Shown here: positions 51,896 to 60,323 of the stretch, piece by piece
How the letters are laid out: each line of letters starts with the position of its first letter
Position numbering within the stretch: the first letter of the stretch is position 1
Source: Cylindrospermum stagnale PCC 7417
GTDB taxonomy: Bacteria > Cyanobacteriota > Cyanobacteriia > Cyanobacteriales > Nostocaceae
Reading direction: 5' to 3'
Assembly: GCF_000317535.1 (NCBI RefSeq)
Contig: NC_019757.1
Coordinates: forward strand, 4,739,501 to 4,803,500
Length of the DNA: 64,000 nt
Program-made: the position numbers and the translations under genes
Notes under the pieces: generated by a model
Told to the model about the DNA's origin: nothing
Databases searched by the model: none
Seen by the model: the letters and a program-made list of their open reading frames with translations, nothing else

Positions 51896-52993
51896 ATGCA
51901 AGTCCAGCTGACCAATCGACAACAGCATATACTTTGGGCAACTGTACGCCACTACATTGCTACAGCAGAGCCTGTGGGTTCCAAAGCTCTGATTGAGGAG
52001 TTTGACCTGGGTGTAAGTTCCGCCACTATTCGCAATGTCATGGGCGTTTTAGAAAAATCTGGGTTACTTTACCAACCCCACACCTCAGCCGGCAGAATAC
52101 CTTCTGATTCTGGTTATCGGATGTATGTTGACCAGTTGATTACACCTTCTGGAGCGTCCGCTCCGCGAACAGAAGCTTTAGCTAAAGAGGTAGAAGACAC
52201 ACTGCAAAAGCGACTCCATTGGGAAGATTGGAGTTTGGAAACTCTGCTGCAAGGAGCCGCACAAATTTTGGCAACTTTAAGCGGCTGCATTAGCTTGATT
52301 ACCATGCCGCAAACTCACACGGCTCAGTTGCGACATTTGCAATTAATGCAAATTGAAGCGGGTAGAATCATGCTGATTGTGGTGACAGATGGTTACGAGA
52401 CACATTCTAAGTTAATGGATTTGCTATCAGAATCGGCAGAAACTCAGCCAGATCCAGAGGTAATAGATCGCGAGTTGCAGATAGTTACTAACTTTTTGAA
52501 TAGCCACTTACGGGGGCGGAGTCTGTTGGAATTAGCTACCCTAGATTGGAGTGAATTAGATCAAGAGTTCCAACGCTATGGCGAATTCTTAAAAAAATCA
52601 GTGGCAGAATTAACTCGTCGCACTCTGGCACCATCTGCGACACAAATTATGGTGCGGGGTGTGGCTGAAGTTTTGCGTCAGCCGGAATTTTCCCAATTGC
52701 AGCAAGTGAAAACGATTATCCACCTGCTGGAGGAAGAACAAGACCAATTGTGGCGATTAATCTTTGAGGCATCAGAGCCGGAGGACTTGGGTAAGTCACG
52801 GGTAACGGTTCGGATTGGTGCAGAAAACCCTCTAGAACCGATACGCACCTGCACGTTGATTACTTCTACTTATCGCCGAGGTTCTGTACCAGTTGGCAGT
52901 GTGGGAGTTTTGGGGCCAACGCGTCTAGACTATGAAAGTGCGATCGCAGTTGTAGCTGCTGCTGCCGATTACCTCTCAGAAGCTTTCAGTTAA
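51896..52993 (+). CDS. hrcA: Heat-inducible transcription repressor HrcA
   Basis: HrcA represses groESL and related chaperone genes by binding CIRCE operators and is stabilised by GroEL. The 365-residue protein shows the winged-helix domain ([67 protein letters not shown]) and the C-terminal GAF-like dimerisation region ([42 protein letters not shown]). Length typical. It is not next to chaperone genes and no CIRCE lies in its own upstream region. Confidence 0.96.
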   Translation: MQVQLTNRQQHILWATVRHYIATAEPVGSKALIEEFDLGVSSATIRNVMGVLEKSGLLYQPHTSAGRIPSDSGYRMYVDQLITPSGASAPRTEALAKEVEDTLQKRLHWEDWSLETLLQGAAQILATLSGCISLITMPQTHTAQLRHLQLMQIEAGRIMLIVVTDGYETHSKLMDLLSESAETQPDPEVIDRELQIVTNFLNSHLRGRSLLELATLDWSELDQEFQRYGEFLKKSVAELTRRTLAPSATQIMVRGVAEVLRQPEFSQLQQVKTIIHLLEEEQDQLWRLIFEASEPEDLGKSRVTVRIGAENPLEPIRTCTLITSTYRRGSVPVGSVGVLGPTRLDYESAIAVVAAAADYLSEAFS

Positions 52994-53005
52994 CTAGCTT
53001 AAATC

Positions 53006-53686
53006 ATGCCGAAAAACATTGCCTTTAGTTTACTATGGCTAGGATTTATTTCCTATGCCTTTTTCTTTGCTCCTCCCGACCAACCCGATACCTTCGAGTT
53101 AATTAAAAATCTTTCCACCGGTCAGTTGCAAGGCATTAACCCTTTAGTTATTGCCCTATTCAATATTATGGGCATTTGGCCTTTAATCTACAGCACAGTA
53201 TTGTTTACTGATGGTAGATGCCAAAAAGTACCCGCTTGGCCGTTTGCTACTGCTTCTTTTGGCGTTGGCGCATTTGCCCTATTGCCTTATTTAGCCTTAA
53301 GAGAATCAAATAAACAGTTTATTGGCAAAAAGAATATCCTTATCAAACTTTTAGATTCCCGCTTCACTGGAATTGCCCTAACTATAGGCGCAGCTCTTTT
53401 AGTTATCTATGGTTTACAAAAAGGAGATTGGGTAAATTTTATCCAACAGTGGCAAACTAGCCGTTTTATCCATGTGATGAGTTTAGATTTCTGTCTACTT
53501 AGCCTATTATTTCCGGCATTGCTGGGAGATGATATGGCGCGTCGTGGTTGGAAAGATCATCCATTATTTTGGCTATTTGCTTTGATTCCTCTATTCGGCC
53601 CTTTATTATATTTGTGTGTACGTCCACCTCTACCAGAAGTTGGCGTCGAATTAATAACCAATCAGCAACAACTAGCCGCAAACTAA
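53006..53686 (+). CDS. Conserved polytopic membrane protein of cyanobacteria
   Basis: A 226-residue protein with about six hydrophobic segments. Conserved-looking blocks are FISYAFFFAPPDQPDTFELI, INPLVIALFNIMGIWPLIYS, PAWPFATASFGVGAFALLPY and HPLFWLFALIPLFGPLLYLC. The pattern is familiar from cyanobacterial and plastid membrane proteins of unknown function; I cannot name the family with certainty. It begins 12 bases after the hrcA stop on the same strand, so it may be cotranscribed with it, though a heat-shock link is only suggestive. Confidence 0.7.
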   Translation: MPKNIAFSLLWLGFISYAFFFAPPDQPDTFELIKNLSTGQLQGINPLVIALFNIMGIWPLIYSTVLFTDGRCQKVPAWPFATASFGVGAFALLPYLALRESNKQFIGKKNILIKLLDSRFTGIALTIGAALLVIYGLQKGDWVNFIQQWQTSRFIHVMSLDFCLLSLLFPALLGDDMARRGWKDHPLFWLFALIPLFGPLLYLCVRPPLPEVGVELITNQQQLAAN

Positions 53687-53714
53687 GCAATTTTTAATTA
53701 CCCAAGCACAGAAA

Positions 53715-54479
53715 TTATTTAGACATTTCATAAACTTCTGGAAGCTGCCACCAAGGAGCATGGGGGTGTTCATGATGCTCTTTGTGGTAGCCGAAATGAT
53801 AGCAGGTAATAAATGACCACCAAATTGGGCGGTTAATAGTTTGGGCACAATGAGGCTGAATATAACCGCCTATTGGTTTGCTATGTGGTAGGAAAGTACC
53901 AAAATAAAATAATTGTAATGAACTGACAATCGAGGGAATTACCCAGAAGTAAGTTAGATTATCACTGGGTATATTGAGGATACGATTGGTAAAATGAAAA
54001 ATAATTATTAGGGTGATAATTTGCCGCCAACTCCAGTAACTCTTCATGAAATGAAAATACCAAGCAAAGAAATTTGCATGTTTACCATCATGGAAATCAG
54101 GGTCTATTTCACTAGCTGGATTGTGGTGGTGTAACCAATGTTTTTTTAACAGTGTTTTGTATGGTAAAAGACCATAAAGAAAAAGGCATAATGAGCCAAA
54201 AAAATGGTTTATTTTGGTATTTTGGGGAAACACTACCCCATGCATGGCATCATGAGCTGTAATAAATAATCCCGTATATAAAAATGTTTGCCAAACTATG
54301 ATAGGCATTAACATCAAGAATTTGAACTGAGAAATGTCAAGGAAAAGTAGGAAACCCAGGCTAATAGCCCAGACGCTAATAATGACAATAGCAATGGAAA
54401 GTCCCCCAAAAGGTGATTTAGTTTTTAGTACCGGGGCTAGTTTTATTTGAAGACTGGGTGGTTGTTCTAAATCGATCAC
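53715..54479 (-). CDS. crtW: Beta-carotene ketolase, CrtW type
   Basis: CrtW adds keto groups at C-4/C-4' of beta-ionone rings, producing echinenone, canthaxanthin or, from zeaxanthin, astaxanthin. The 254-residue membrane-bound di-iron enzyme shows the His boxes FITAHDAMHG (HDxxH), LLKKHWLHHHNPASEIDPD (HxxxHHH...) and HFGYHKEHHEHPHAPWWQLP (HxxxHH), which together identify the CrtW family. Four hydrophobic segments flank the boxes. Length is standard. No other carotenoid gene is adjacent, as is usual in Nostoc-type genomes. Confidence 0.95.
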   Translation of the reverse strand: MIDLEQPPSLQIKLAPVLKTKSPFGGLSIAIVIISVWAISLGFLLFLDISQFKFLMLMPIIVWQTFLYTGLFITAHDAMHGVVFPQNTKINHFFGSLCLFLYGLLPYKTLLKKHWLHHHNPASEIDPDFHDGKHANFFAWYFHFMKSYWSWRQIITLIIIFHFTNRILNIPSDNLTYFWVIPSIVSSLQLFYFGTFLPHSKPIGGYIQPHCAQTINRPIWWSFITCYHFGYHKEHHEHPHAPWWQLPEVYEMSK

Positions 54480-55259
54480 GTTTTTACTCCGCGTAGAATT
54501 CAGGTGAAAATTCCCAAAACATAGTCATGGTAAAAGCACCAGCCACCAGCTAGACAAGTGCATTAGTGGATAGTGTCAATAATCTAAAAATGTTTAGAAT
54601 TATTAAGATGCTTTAAGTATTATTGCACATACGGCCGCCATACAAAAATTGTTTTCAGTTGAGAGGTCGGGTAATATGGGTGGCAAAACTGCTGTCTTAG
54701 GTATCACAAGTAGCCAATGTTAGCGCGTTGTTACTTTGTAAAGATCTGAAGCCTGCAACAAAGACCGTCAATCGTAAGTTGAAAATTGTAGGAAATGAAG
54801 TGGAGTAATTTGTGCATTACACTCAACCGTTGATATCTCAAAATAGGTAAGCCATAAAACCGATGCCAGTGCTAAAAATGCTTTCAGGCATTACGATCTA
54901 TTTGATTATTTGTGTTTTCAGTTATATCGCTTTTGTCAAGACACATTAATTTTTTTACTGAAAAATAAAATACTTTTTCATTATCTTGACCTAATGAATT
55001 AGCGGCATCTGCCTTAATATCAAAATGTAAGTAAGTCTAAAGGATGAATCTTTGCATATTTTCAGGAAAAACCTCGGCTAAAAAATAACCTATTGAGTAG
55101 AGGTGTCTTGACTAGAGTTACTAGACGATGCTGGCAATGAAAGCAAAAAAATAATCCTCTCTATGCCACGACAAATCTAACGAAAGTCAGAAGGTTTTTA
55201 CAGAGTTTTTGCCCAAACTGATAGACAGAAAATAAAATAATTTTTTTCAAACTTAGAGT
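54480..55259. other. Intergenic region upstream of crtW and of an SDR gene
   Basis: A 780-base divergent gap. It must hold the crtW promoter (minus strand) and the SDR promoter (plus strand). Apart from a possible 28-codon membrane peptide at 54863-54949, nothing is recognised. The part from about 54940 to 55260 is AT-rich. Confidence 0.4.
54863..54949 (+). CDS. Possible single-span membrane micropeptide
   Basis: A 28-codon frame with ATG at 54863: MPVLKMLSG, then a hydrophobic run ITIYLIICVFSYIAF, and a short basic end VKTH. It would make a single membrane span like the small subunits of photosynthetic complexes, but I cannot match it to PetL/PetM/PetN, PsbT or similar. AGGTAAG lies about 16 bases upstream, rather far for a ribosome-binding site. 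Could be chance. Confidence 0.25.
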   Translation: MPVLKMLSGITIYLIICVFSYIAFVKTH

Positions 55260-56075
55260 ATGGCTCCTACAATACTGATTACAGGTGCGTCTCAAGGCAT
55301 TGGCAAAGCAACAGCGCTTTTATTTTCCCGGAAAGGATATGACCTCGTACTTGCAGCCCGTCAAACTGAACGCTTGGAAGCTACAGCGCAGGAGGTGCAA
55401 AGCCTTGGACTTGCAGCACCATTGACTGTAACTTGTGATGTCACAAATCCCTCCCAGGTAGAGATGTTGGTGCAAAAAGCATTGGAGCATTATGGTTATA
55501 TCGACGTGCTAGTGAATAATGCAGGCATCTTTGCATCTGGGCCAGTAGAGCAATTTTCTCTTAGTGATTGGCACCAGGTTATAGACACTAATTTATGGGG
55601 ATATATCCACACCATTCAGGCACTTTTGCCTCATTTTCTCCAACGGGGAAGTGGAACAATTGTTAATTTAAGTTCCATTGGGGGTAAAGTGCCTACGGCG
55701 TATTTAGTTGCTTACTGCACTAGTAAATTTGGCGTGACAGGATTGACGGAAGCACTACAAGCAGAATTACAGCCAAAAGGTATTCATGTTTGTGGGATTT
55801 ATCCAAATTTGATCAAGAGTAGTTTGATGGAACGGGCAATTTTTCGGGGTAAGGATGAGGAAGAATTGCAAACTCGTCGAGAACAACTCAATAATGTGCT
55901 GAAAAATCCCGTAGTGGAGAAGCCTGAAGATGTGGCAAATGCAATCTGGGATGCAGTCAATAATCAGAAGTCGGAAGTAATGGTTGGTTCTGCGAATTTT
56001 TCGCAGTCATTGTATCGGTTATTTCCTGGTTTGATGAAATGGGTTTCTCGGCAAACCTTAAAAAATCAGGAATAG
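55260..56075 (+). CDS. SDR-family oxidoreductase
   Basis: A 271-residue classical SDR: TILITGASQGIGKATALLFS (TGxxxGIG at residues 8-15), AARQ after the second strand suggesting NADP, VNNAG near 87-91, INLSSIGG-like VNLSSIGGKVPTAY with the catalytic Ser, and YCTSKFG with Tyr and Lys. The C-terminal part EKPEDVANAIWDAVNNQKSE, then LYRLFPGLMKWV, resembles DltE/YqjQ-like SDRs. Substrate unknown. No coding partner upstream; the next gene is convergent. Confidence 0.88.
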   Translation: MAPTILITGASQGIGKATALLFSRKGYDLVLAARQTERLEATAQEVQSLGLAAPLTVTCDVTNPSQVEMLVQKALEHYGYIDVLVNNAGIFASGPVEQFSLSDWHQVIDTNLWGYIHTIQALLPHFLQRGSGTIVNLSSIGGKVPTAYLVAYCTSKFGVTGLTEALQAELQPKGIHVCGIYPNLIKSSLMERAIFRGKDEEELQTRREQLNNVLKNPVVEKPEDVANAIWDAVNNQKSEVMVGSANFSQSLYRLFPGLMKWVSRQTLKNQE

Positions 56076-56103
56076 TAATTATTGGATTCTTCAGCGCCTT
56101 CTG

Positions 56104-56553
56104 CTATCGTGACTCGCACTCCCGCTTTGTCACATAATGGCGGTAGCGGAACATCGCTTCTAGTTGAGCTTGCAGTAACCAACCGCTAACGAATTCTACG
56201 GCATCGCCACCAGGCATAGAAAAAGAAATAGCATCAGTTAATCTGGTTTTGTCATTTTCTAGGACAAATTCATGTCGATGTGTCCAAGACTCGAAAGGGC
56301 CAGATATCTGTTCGTCGATAAATAGATTATTTTTTTCGCATTCAGTGTGACGCGCTAACCAAGTCAAAGGCAATAGTCCCAGAAAAAGCCGAAATTCGGT
56401 GATTGCACCGACTGCAAGTCCCCCCTCGCGGCGGACTACCTGGACTGGTTGCCAAGGTGGAGTCAGCAGTTGCAAAATATCTGGTCTTTCGTGAAATTTC
56501 CAAACTACTTCTAGTGGCGCATCAATGACTGAAGAATGTTTAAAGTGCAGCAT
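56104..56553 (-). CDS. SRPBCC (START-like) ligand-binding protein
   Basis: A 149-residue protein of the polyketide cyclase/START-like superfamily: FKHSSVIDAPLEVVWKFHER, PDILQLLTPPWQPV, VGAITEFRLFL, DEQISGPFESWTHRHEF, and LTDAISFSMPGGDAVEFVSG. The opening with AP-x-V-W and the LTPPW pattern match the group annotated as SRPBCC or cell-division-inhibitor-like proteins in cyanobacteria. It should have a hydrophobic cavity for a lipid or pigment; the ligand is unknown. Its stop lies 28 bases from the convergent SDR stop. Confidence 0.85.
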   Translation of the reverse strand: MLHFKHSSVIDAPLEVVWKFHERPDILQLLTPPWQPVQVVRREGGLAVGAITEFRLFLGLLPLTWLARHTECEKNNLFIDEQISGPFESWTHRHEFVLENDKTRLTDAISFSMPGGDAVEFVSGWLLQAQLEAMFRYRHYVTKRECESR

Positions 56554-56572
56554 GGAAAGAAAACCCTAAAAT

Positions 56573-56761
56573 TTATTCTTCATATTCGGTATCAATTTCA
56601 ATATCTAGGGTATCTTCATCAACCCGCACATACAAAATATTTGGACGACAGCAAACTTGACAATCTTCTACATATTTTTGTTGTAGTCCCGCACTCAAAT
56701 CAATAAAAGTTAAGCTTGGTTCGCCACAATAGGCGCAGTAATACTCAGCCGTATTTTGCAT
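56573..56761 (-). CDS. CPXCG-motif Cys-rich small protein
   Basis: A 62-residue protein with two CxxC pairs: YCAYCGEPSL (residues about 8-17) and CQVCCRPN (about 34-41), followed by an acidic tail (DEDTLDIEIDTEYEE). This is the CPXCG zinc-ribbon-like family of bacteria, binding one metal. Role unknown. It lies just upstream of and in the same direction as the SRPBCC gene, with 19 bases between them, so the two probably form a unit. Confidence 0.85.
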   Translation of the reverse strand: MQNTAEYYCAYCGEPSLTFIDLSAGLQQKYVEDCQVCCRPNILYVRVDEDTLDIEIDTEYEE

Positions 56762-56814
56762 TTCTAGATATTATCCTCAATTTTATAACTTTGCGCCCCT
56801 TTGCGTTTAAAAAA

Positions 56815-58461
56815 TTATAAATTTAACGCCTGTAGTTGCTTCTGACATGAATGGAAATAACTCTTAGCCTCAGCCAAATGCTTTAGTAGTGTAGACTGTG
56901 GTAAAGGCCCTTGCAAGTGACTCCAAGGTAAAACTTGCTCTGTTGACCATTCGGCGTGAACGTAGAAATCTAAGTCGGGTATTTGGCCTTTTAGTTGTTT
57001 GAAAGCGCGTTTGTAGCTACCCAAGGAGTCACCAAAGTCGCGGGTAAGTTCGAGAAGCTGGGAAAGCCTGCGATCGCCTCTCGACAACAAAGCCTGTATA
57101 ATTGACCAATTATAGCTTTCTGGACGAAACTCTATCCCTTGGGGTTTTAGCTGTTTTTGTAACATCTGCAACCGCTTTTCTGCTTGACGATTTACCCCAA
57201 ACCATTGAAAAGGCGTGTGTGCTTTCGGTACAAAGGTGCTGCATCCGAATGTTAACCGCAGTCCAGGTACAGATTTTTTAATACCGCGCATCATTGCGAC
57301 AGTTGCATCTAAATCTTCTGGTTCCTCACCGGGAATTCCCGCCATCCCGTAGAGTTTCAGATTGGTTAATCCTCCAGCTTTGGCATTTACTGCCGCTTGG
57401 ATGATTTCATCGTTATGTAACTTTTTATTGATGATTTGCCGCAATTTCTCGGAACCACTTTCTACGGCAATGGTAAGCGATCGCGTATCTCTTTGGGCTA
57501 AAGTCTTTGCTAGCTGCACCGTTACCGTATTTGTTCGCACCGAAGCAATACTCAAGCGGACATCATCATATTTTGGCTGACTGATATAATCTAGCAATTC
57601 TGTAAACTCTGGATGTTGGGTAACAGAAGCACCCAATAAACCCAGGCGATTTGTAACTTTTAACCCTCTCTCAATTGCGGGAATTAAAGAACCTTCCAAA
57701 CTCGCAGTTCTAAAAGGCAAGGTTAAATAACTCGCTAGACAAAAGCGGCACATTTCCGGACAACTCCGCACCACTTCCACCATGTAGATATTTTCCCAAG
57801 CCGCCTTTTCTGTAACCACAGTTGAAGCTGAGAGAGTATTTCCTCGGTAAGTTTGCTTTTGCACTACTGCGGGAATTTCGGCAGAAATTGGGTTTATTGA
57901 CTTTACCGCCCCATCTTTGGCAAGATATTCCACCGCATACAAACTAGGAACGTAAATTCCCGGTACTTGTGCCAATCTTTTTAATTGAAATTCTCTAGAA
58001 GCGCTTCTTACTTCCTTATACGCTTCAATGAAATCTCCCAGCAGGTTTTCCCCATCTCCTAACAAAATTACATCAAAAAACTCGGCAAAAGGTTCAGGGT
58101 TAGCGGTGAGAACAGGTCCACCGCCAAAAATTAGGGGATGACGTTCATTACGGAAATCTGCCCTAATGGGAATTGACAAAGATTCCAACAAATTTAAAAT
58201 ATTCACATAATCCAATTCCCAGGACATAGAAAAGCCAAGTATTTCTGGTTCTCTAGGGAGTTGTTCGTGAGTATCGGTAAACAAGCGACTTACCTGCACA
58301 TCATCCCGCATAGCCAAAGTTGCCCACACCACCTGATAGCCAAGGCTAGTTATCCCGACGCTGTACTCATTGGGAAAGGCAAAAATCAGGGGGATAGCGT
58401 CGGTGTTAGGGGTAGCGGGGGTGAATAACAGGCGTTCGGAGTCAAACACAGATGATGTCAC
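56815..58461 (-). CDS. Radical SAM protein with B12-binding-like N-terminal domain
   Basis: A 548-residue protein. The N-terminal 200 residues form a Rossmann-like B12-binding-type domain (FAFPNEYSVGITSLGYQVVW, ILGFSMSWELDYVNILNLLE, LIFGGGPVLTANPEPFAEFF, LLGDGENLL). The radical SAM cluster is CPEMCRFC (Cys-x3-Cys-x2-Cys) in VRSCPEMCRFCLASYL at about residue 233-240. Later blocks are SIASVRTN, LTIAVESGSEKLRQIINK and LKLYGMAGIPGEEPED. The same architecture occurs in TIGR03960-like enzymes. Substrate unknown; the classical cobalamin DxHxxG motif is not seen, so B12 binding is not certain. Confidence 0.87.
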   Translation of the reverse strand: MTSSVFDSERLLFTPATPNTDAIPLIFAFPNEYSVGITSLGYQVVWATLAMRDDVQVSRLFTDTHEQLPREPEILGFSMSWELDYVNILNLLESLSIPIRADFRNERHPLIFGGGPVLTANPEPFAEFFDVILLGDGENLLGDFIEAYKEVRSASREFQLKRLAQVPGIYVPSLYAVEYLAKDGAVKSINPISAEIPAVVQKQTYRGNTLSASTVVTEKAAWENIYMVEVVRSCPEMCRFCLASYLTLPFRTASLEGSLIPAIERGLKVTNRLGLLGASVTQHPEFTELLDYISQPKYDDVRLSIASVRTNTVTVQLAKTLAQRDTRSLTIAVESGSEKLRQIINKKLHNDEIIQAAVNAKAGGLTNLKLYGMAGIPGEEPEDLDATVAMMRGIKKSVPGLRLTFGCSTFVPKAHTPFQWFGVNRQAEKRLQMLQKQLKPQGIEFRPESYNWSIIQALLSRGDRRLSQLLELTRDFGDSLGSYKRAFKQLKGQIPDLDFYVHAEWSTEQVLPWSHLQGPLPQSTLLKHLAEAKSYFHSCQKQLQALNL

Positions 58462-58467
58462 AAGCTT

Positions 58468-58731
58468 TTATGGGCGTTTTCTATATCTAATTTTAAGCCA
58501 TAGAATTATAAAGTTAAAACCCAAGGTCACGCCGTTAGCCAGAATAATCGGCCAAGCACCAAGAATGATTCCGTAGATTAACCATAAAAAAAGACCACTC
58601 ATGAAAGTTATCAGCATGAGGAAGGAAACATCTTTAGCTGATTTTGAACGCCAGATTTTCAACATCTGGGGTAAGAAAGAGATAGTCGTTAAAATCGCGG
58701 CAAATAATCCTAAAACCGTAATTAAATCCAT
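58468..58731 (-). CDS. SemiSWEET sugar transporter
   Basis: An 87-residue protein with three hydrophobic helices and the PQ motif in FLPQMLKIWRSKSAKDVSFL at residues about 20-39, followed by WLIYGIILGAWPIILANGVT. SemiSWEETs dimerise to form a sugar uniporter in bacteria. Length agrees. It sits 6 bases upstream of the radical SAM gene start on the same strand and could be transcribed with it. The sugar is not known. Confidence 0.9.
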   Translation of the reverse strand: MDLITVLGLFAAILTTISFLPQMLKIWRSKSAKDVSFLMLITFMSGLFLWLIYGIILGAWPIILANGVTLGFNFIILWLKIRYRKRP

Positions 58732-58756
58732 ATTTGATGATTTAAGTTTAAATAAG

Positions 58757-58810
58757 CCTTGGCGATTGGAAATCGCGGCTACACAAACAAAGTCCGCCTG
58801 CGCGGACTAA
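58757..58810. repeat. Dispersed repeat with two hairpins
   Basis: GGCGATTGGAAATCGC and AGTCCGCCTGCGCGGACT form consecutive hairpins joined by GGCTACACAAACAA. This ATCGCGGCTACACAAACAAA-type element is a familiar dispersed repeat of Nostoc-like genomes. Confidence 0.7.
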
Positions 58811-58961
58811 ATGATTAAAAAGCATTGTAGATTTTGAAAGAATGAAATAGCTGCTATATTCTAATATAGCAACACTAGATAATTTATGAACAGTATTGAA
58901 ACCAGCAAAGACATTAAATGCAATATTTATACAATAAAAATACTCCTAAAGGAATATTACT

Positions 58962-59570
58962 ATGATTGCAGCCATATCCCAGCCAGTCAAATTTGCTGAT
59001 TTTCTAGAATGGTATCCAGAAAATGGACGTTATGAATTAATTAATGGGTGTGTAGTTGAAATGCAACCAACGGGTAAGCATGAAGAAGTTACTGACTTTC
59101 TAGGAATATCAATAACTGTAGAAAGTCAAAGGTTAAAACTACCTTATAGTTTCCCTAGACACGCACTGGTGAAAGCACCTGATTGGGAAACGGCTTATCT
59201 TCCCGATTTGATAGTAGTAAATAAAAATAATCTCTCAAATGAACCACTTTGGGAAAAATATTCAACCATTACCAAAGGTGAATCAATTCAATTAATTGTC
59301 GAAGTAGTGAGTACAAATTGGCGTAATGATTACGGACACAAACTCACGGACTACGAAGCGTTAGGAATTTCTGAATATTGGATAGCTGATTATTTAGGTT
59401 TAGGTGGAAGGAGATATATTGGATTTCCCAAAGAACCAACTTTTACAGTTTATCAATTAGTTGACGGGGAATATCAATTTCAGCAATTTAGAGGAAATCA
59501 AAGAATTATTTCTCTTACTTTTCCTGAGTTAAATATCACTGCTGAACAAGTGTTTAAAGCAGGTGAATAG
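58962..59570 (+). CDS. Uma2-family (DUF820) restriction-endonuclease-fold protein
   Basis: A 202-residue protein of the abundant cyanobacterial Uma2/DUF820 family. Blocks: FADFLEWYPENGRYELINGC, VVEMQPTGKHEEVTDFLGI, AYLPDLIVVNKNNL (Asp of the PD site), IQLIVEVVSTNWRNDYGHKL (Glu of ExV, then Lys in the family's D--K pattern), and YEALGISEYWIADYL. These keep the PD-(D/E)XK residues. Such proteins occur in dozens of copies in Nostocales; their biological role is unclear, with links to transposons or defence proposed. Confidence 0.9.
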   Translation: MIAAISQPVKFADFLEWYPENGRYELINGCVVEMQPTGKHEEVTDFLGISITVESQRLKLPYSFPRHALVKAPDWETAYLPDLIVVNKNNLSNEPLWEKYSTITKGESIQLIVEVVSTNWRNDYGHKLTDYEALGISEYWIADYLGLGGRRYIGFPKEPTFTVYQLVDGEYQFQQFRGNQRIISLTFPELNITAEQVFKAGE

Positions 59571-59678
59571 TAGATTATAGAAATTTTAATTTAACTTCAT
59601 AAAATGTCAAATTTCTGCCCATGATATTGAAAAAATACAGGCTAAAATATTTATTTTACTTACAACTGTACTTGTGAA

Positions 59679-60323
59679 TTACATGATGCTTTCAAGATGG
59701 GTTAACCATTTATTGAAATGCTGACACTGCTGACGTATTACATCCAAACCGATATCCATTGCAATCAGAGATCCATGATATGGTTTATCATATTGAGGGC
59801 AACATCTAATAATCCTTTTAGATGGGGCTGTTATCGGACTTTCATTAATATGTTCAGGTGAAGCAAATGAGTCACGCTCACTTTGTAGCTGATTTACTAC
59901 GCTTTGATCAAACCATCCCAGAAAAGCTTGCGGATTGCTATACAGAAGTCCCTCAAACTCATGTACCAGTAGATTTGGAATAAAATTTTTGTGCCCAATA
60001 TCTGCACCCATTTGCTGTTCAAGATATTCAACTTTATTAAATGGGTCATTCGTCTTTGGCACAGAATCTTTTCCGGGAAAGTCTTTTGGTAATGCATACA
60101 AATCAAACATCGTAGTGACGAATGCCGAATTATCCTTAAGGCATTGACGATTCAATTGAGGCTTGATTTTTTCATAGCTCACCACACCACCTTTAGCAGT
60201 TTGACTAGTTCTTACAAGGATTGGGTTGAGGTAGATATTTTGTCGCTGAAAATGCTCGTAAAGTAATTCTCTAACAAAAGTTTCTTCAGTCTGTCCTTCC
60301 ACAAAAACGTTTACTCGAATCAT
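59679..60323 (-). CDS. DUF4276 (TOPRIM-like) protein of an ATPase-nuclease pair
   Basis: A 214-residue protein from ATG 60321-60323 (MIRVNVFVEGQTEETFVREL). It overlaps the ATPase stop (ATGA); the frame opens earlier at 60359. The EGQTEE start followed by a DLYALP acidic motif and LLVHEFEGLLYSNP are hallmarks of DUF4276, a family with a TOPRIM-like fold whose acidic residues (Glu in VEG, Asp in MFDLY) could bind Mg2+ for nucleic-acid cleavage. Paired with an AAA ATPase in this order, it resembles OLD/PARIS-type two-gene defence modules in which the TOPRIM protein is the effector. Nuclease activity and the trigger are inferred. Confidence 0.85.
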   Translation of the reverse strand: MIRVNVFVEGQTEETFVRELLYEHFQRQNIYLNPILVRTSQTAKGGVVSYEKIKPQLNRQCLKDNSAFVTTMFDLYALPKDFPGKDSVPKTNDPFNKVEYLEQQMGADIGHKNFIPNLLVHEFEGLLYSNPQAFLGWFDQSVVNQLQSERDSFASPEHINESPITAPSKRIIRCCPQYDKPYHGSLIAMDIGLDVIRQQCQHFNKWLTHLESIM

